From CAJBVG01 sp943371235 (GTDB taxonomy: Bacteria > Bacteroidota > Bacteroidia > Sphingobacteriales > Sphingobacteriaceae), in assembly GCA_943371235.1 (NCBI GenBank), contig CALRTZ010000013.1, positions 1 to 61,048 of the forward strand: a DNA stretch of 61,048 nt. The letters are read 5' to 3'. Of the stretch, positions 59,738-61,048 are shown in pieces; position 1 is the first letter of the stretch; every line of letters begins with the position of its first letter. The notes under the pieces were generated by a model. The model ran no database searches. It was not told where the DNA came from and saw nothing but the letters and a program-made list of their open reading frames with translations. Both the position numbers and the translations under genes were made by a program.

Positions 59738-60904
59738 ATGGCAAAGAGAGATTATTACGATATACTTGGGGTTAGCAGGAATGCCGATGCCGATGAAATA
59801 AAAAAGGCTTACCGCAAAATGGCGATTAAATATCACCCGGATAAAAACCCGGGCGATAAAGCTGCGGAAGATAAATTTAAAGAAGCAGCAGAAGCTTACG
59901 AAGTACTTAGCAGCCCAGATAAGAAACAACGCTATGATCAATTCGGTCATGCAGGCGGTGCTTCTAGCGCGGGCGGTTACGGCGGTGGTGGTGCTGGCGG
60001 CATGAACATGGAAGATATCTTCAGTCAGTTTGGTGATGTTTTTGGTGGCGGAGGCGGAAGTCCTTTCGAAAGTTTCTTCGGTGGTGGCGGTCAACGTGGC
60101 GGCCGCAGAATGCAAAAAGGAAGCAACCTACGTATTAAAGTAAAACTTACGCTCGAAGAAATTTCCAACGGTGTTGAAAAAACCATTAAAGTAACTAAAA
60201 TGGTAGGCTGCAAAACTTGCGGCGGCAGCGGTGCTAAAGATAAATCGGCTTTCAATACTTGCGGTACTTGCGGCGGACAAGGTAGTGTGCGACGTGTGCA
60301 AAATACCATACTCGGACAAATGCAAACTACTACCACCTGCCCTACTTGCCAAGGTGAAGGACAAACTATTACCAATAAATGTACTACCTGTCATGGCGAA
60401 GGTGTAGAACGTGGAGAAGAAACTATTAGCATAAATATTCCTGCAGGTGTGGTGGATGGAATGCAACTTTCCATGACTGGCAAAGGAAATGCTGCCCCTC
60501 GTGGTGGTATTCCTGGAGATTTATTGATACTTATTGAAGAAGTGGAGCACAAAGCGCTGAAACGCGATGGCATCAACATCATATTCGACCTGTACATTAG
60601 CTTTATGGATGCTGCACTTGGTACAAGTGTAGAAATTCCAACCATTGATGGCAAAGCACGTATAAAAATTGAACCAGGAACTCAAGGCGGCAGAATTCTC
60701 CGACTAAAAGGAAAAGGTATTAAAGATATTAACTCGTACCAAAAAGGTGATCAATTGGTACACGTAAATATTTGGACACCCAAAACACTTTCACGCGAAG
60801 AACGCATCATACTAGAAAAACTTCAAGACTCACAGAATTTCAAACCGAACCCGGATAAGAATGATAAGGGTTTCTTTGAGAGGATGAAGGAGTACTTTGA
60901 ATAA
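59738..60904 (+). CDS. dnaJ: Chaperone protein DnaJ
   Basis: 388 residues, type I Hsp40. J-domain 1-70 with HPD in IKYHPDKNPG. A Gly-rich linker (about 75-125). Four CxxCxGxG zinc repeats (CKTCGGSG, CGTCGGQG, CPTCQGEG, CTTCHGEG) and the C-terminal substrate-binding region. It stimulates the DnaK ATPase. The pair grpE-dnaJ lacks dnaK nearby. Confidence 0.96.
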   Translation: MAKRDYYDILGVSRNADADEIKKAYRKMAIKYHPDKNPGDKAAEDKFKEAAEAYEVLSSPDKKQRYDQFGHAGGASSAGGYGGGGAGGMNMEDIFSQFGDVFGGGGGSPFESFFGGGGQRGGRRMQKGSNLRIKVKLTLEEISNGVEKTIKVTKMVGCKTCGGSGAKDKSAFNTCGTCGGQGSVRRVQNTILGQMQTTTTCPTCQGEGQTITNKCTTCHGEGVERGEETISINIPAGVVDGMQLSMTGKGNAAPRGGIPGDLLILIEEVEHKALKRDGINIIFDLYISFMDAALGTSVEIPTIDGKARIKIEPGTQGGRILRLKGKGIKDINSYQKGDQLVHVNIWTPKTLSREERIILEKLQDSQNFKPNPDKNDKGFFERMKEYFE

Positions 60905-61048
60905 TCTCATAGTCTTTAGTCTCTAGTCATTAGTAGTTAGAAAAGGAAGCTGATATATCAAACTATCACCGCCCCTCAACTCCGCTTCGCTTCGTTCGGG
61001 GACCCCTGTCATGGCTAAATAAGGAAAAATGGAGAGAAAGTTTCGCCT
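60905..61048. repeat. Word repeat and CACCGCCCC element at the right edge
   Basis: TAGTCTTTAGTCTCTAGTCA words (60909-60940), then a copy of the CACCGCCCCTCAACTCCGC element at 60967-61004. No ORF of note runs to the window end. Confidence 0.65.

Overview
The window is a low-GC chromosomal segment of a Bacteroidota bacterium. The signs are: type IX secretion C-terminal domains of both kinds (gliding-motility CTD ending at 414, 'YPNP' sorting domain in the 23755-30246 giant), promoters with the Bacteroidota -7 element TAnnTTTG, few Shine-Dalgarno sequences, short AMP nucleosidase, DUF4199, BatA-type proteins and propeller proteins. No phage, IS element, CRISPR array or rRNA was seen. I cannot place it below phylum with confidence.

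Layout. 1-10.5 kb: end of a secreted adhesin-like protein, then AMP nucleosidase, clpX-clpP, trigger factor, tRNA-Leu(UAG), a BtuF-like protein, a 250-bp tandem repeat block and an OmpR-type two-component system. 10.5-12.5 kb: a small cysteine-rich secreted protein, a propeller protein and a secreted unknown; a four-copy, 11-bp-phased direct repeat lies between the two-component system and the cysteine-rich gene. 12.5-21.4 kb: the most interesting region, a type III polyketide synthase locus. Operon A is DM13 protein, UbiA prenyltransferase, type III PKS, methyltransferase, FAD oxidoreductase and an iodotyrosine-deiodinase-like flavoenzyme. Operon B is peroxiredoxin and an Omp85-like barrel. 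Operon C is a secreted unknown and YceI. A Crp/Fnr regulator gene sits just upstream of operon A. All three operons carry the same 16-bp palindrome exactly 21 bp upstream of a TAnnTTT(G/A) -7 element, so they look like one regulon making and handling a prenylated aromatic polyketide.

21.4-30.8 kb: DUF2071 protein, Fic protein, a 2163-residue secreted beta-helix protein and tRNA-Leu(CAA). 30.8-44.3 kb: housekeeping and envelope genes (hscB, rseP, dxr, GH3, two glycosyltransferases, an epimerase, DUF4199, a dihydroorotase homologue that has lost most metal ligands, and a BatA/VWA protein). 44.4-61 kb: hisA, WD40 protein, NlpC/P60 hydrolase, ferredoxin, LuxC-like reductase, OmpA lipoprotein, ftsE, TlpA-like protein, VOC and AraC genes, a frameshifted gene, a second Fic protein, and grpE-dnaJ at the right edge.

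A second theme is the intergenic DNA. Many gaps hold short degenerate 'word' repeats of 7-9 nt (TTGTGAAT, GCTAGTGT, AGTGACTG, CACAGAGT and others), several arranged as inverted arms around a short spacer. They recur at unrelated loci and in one place have been read into the end of a gene.
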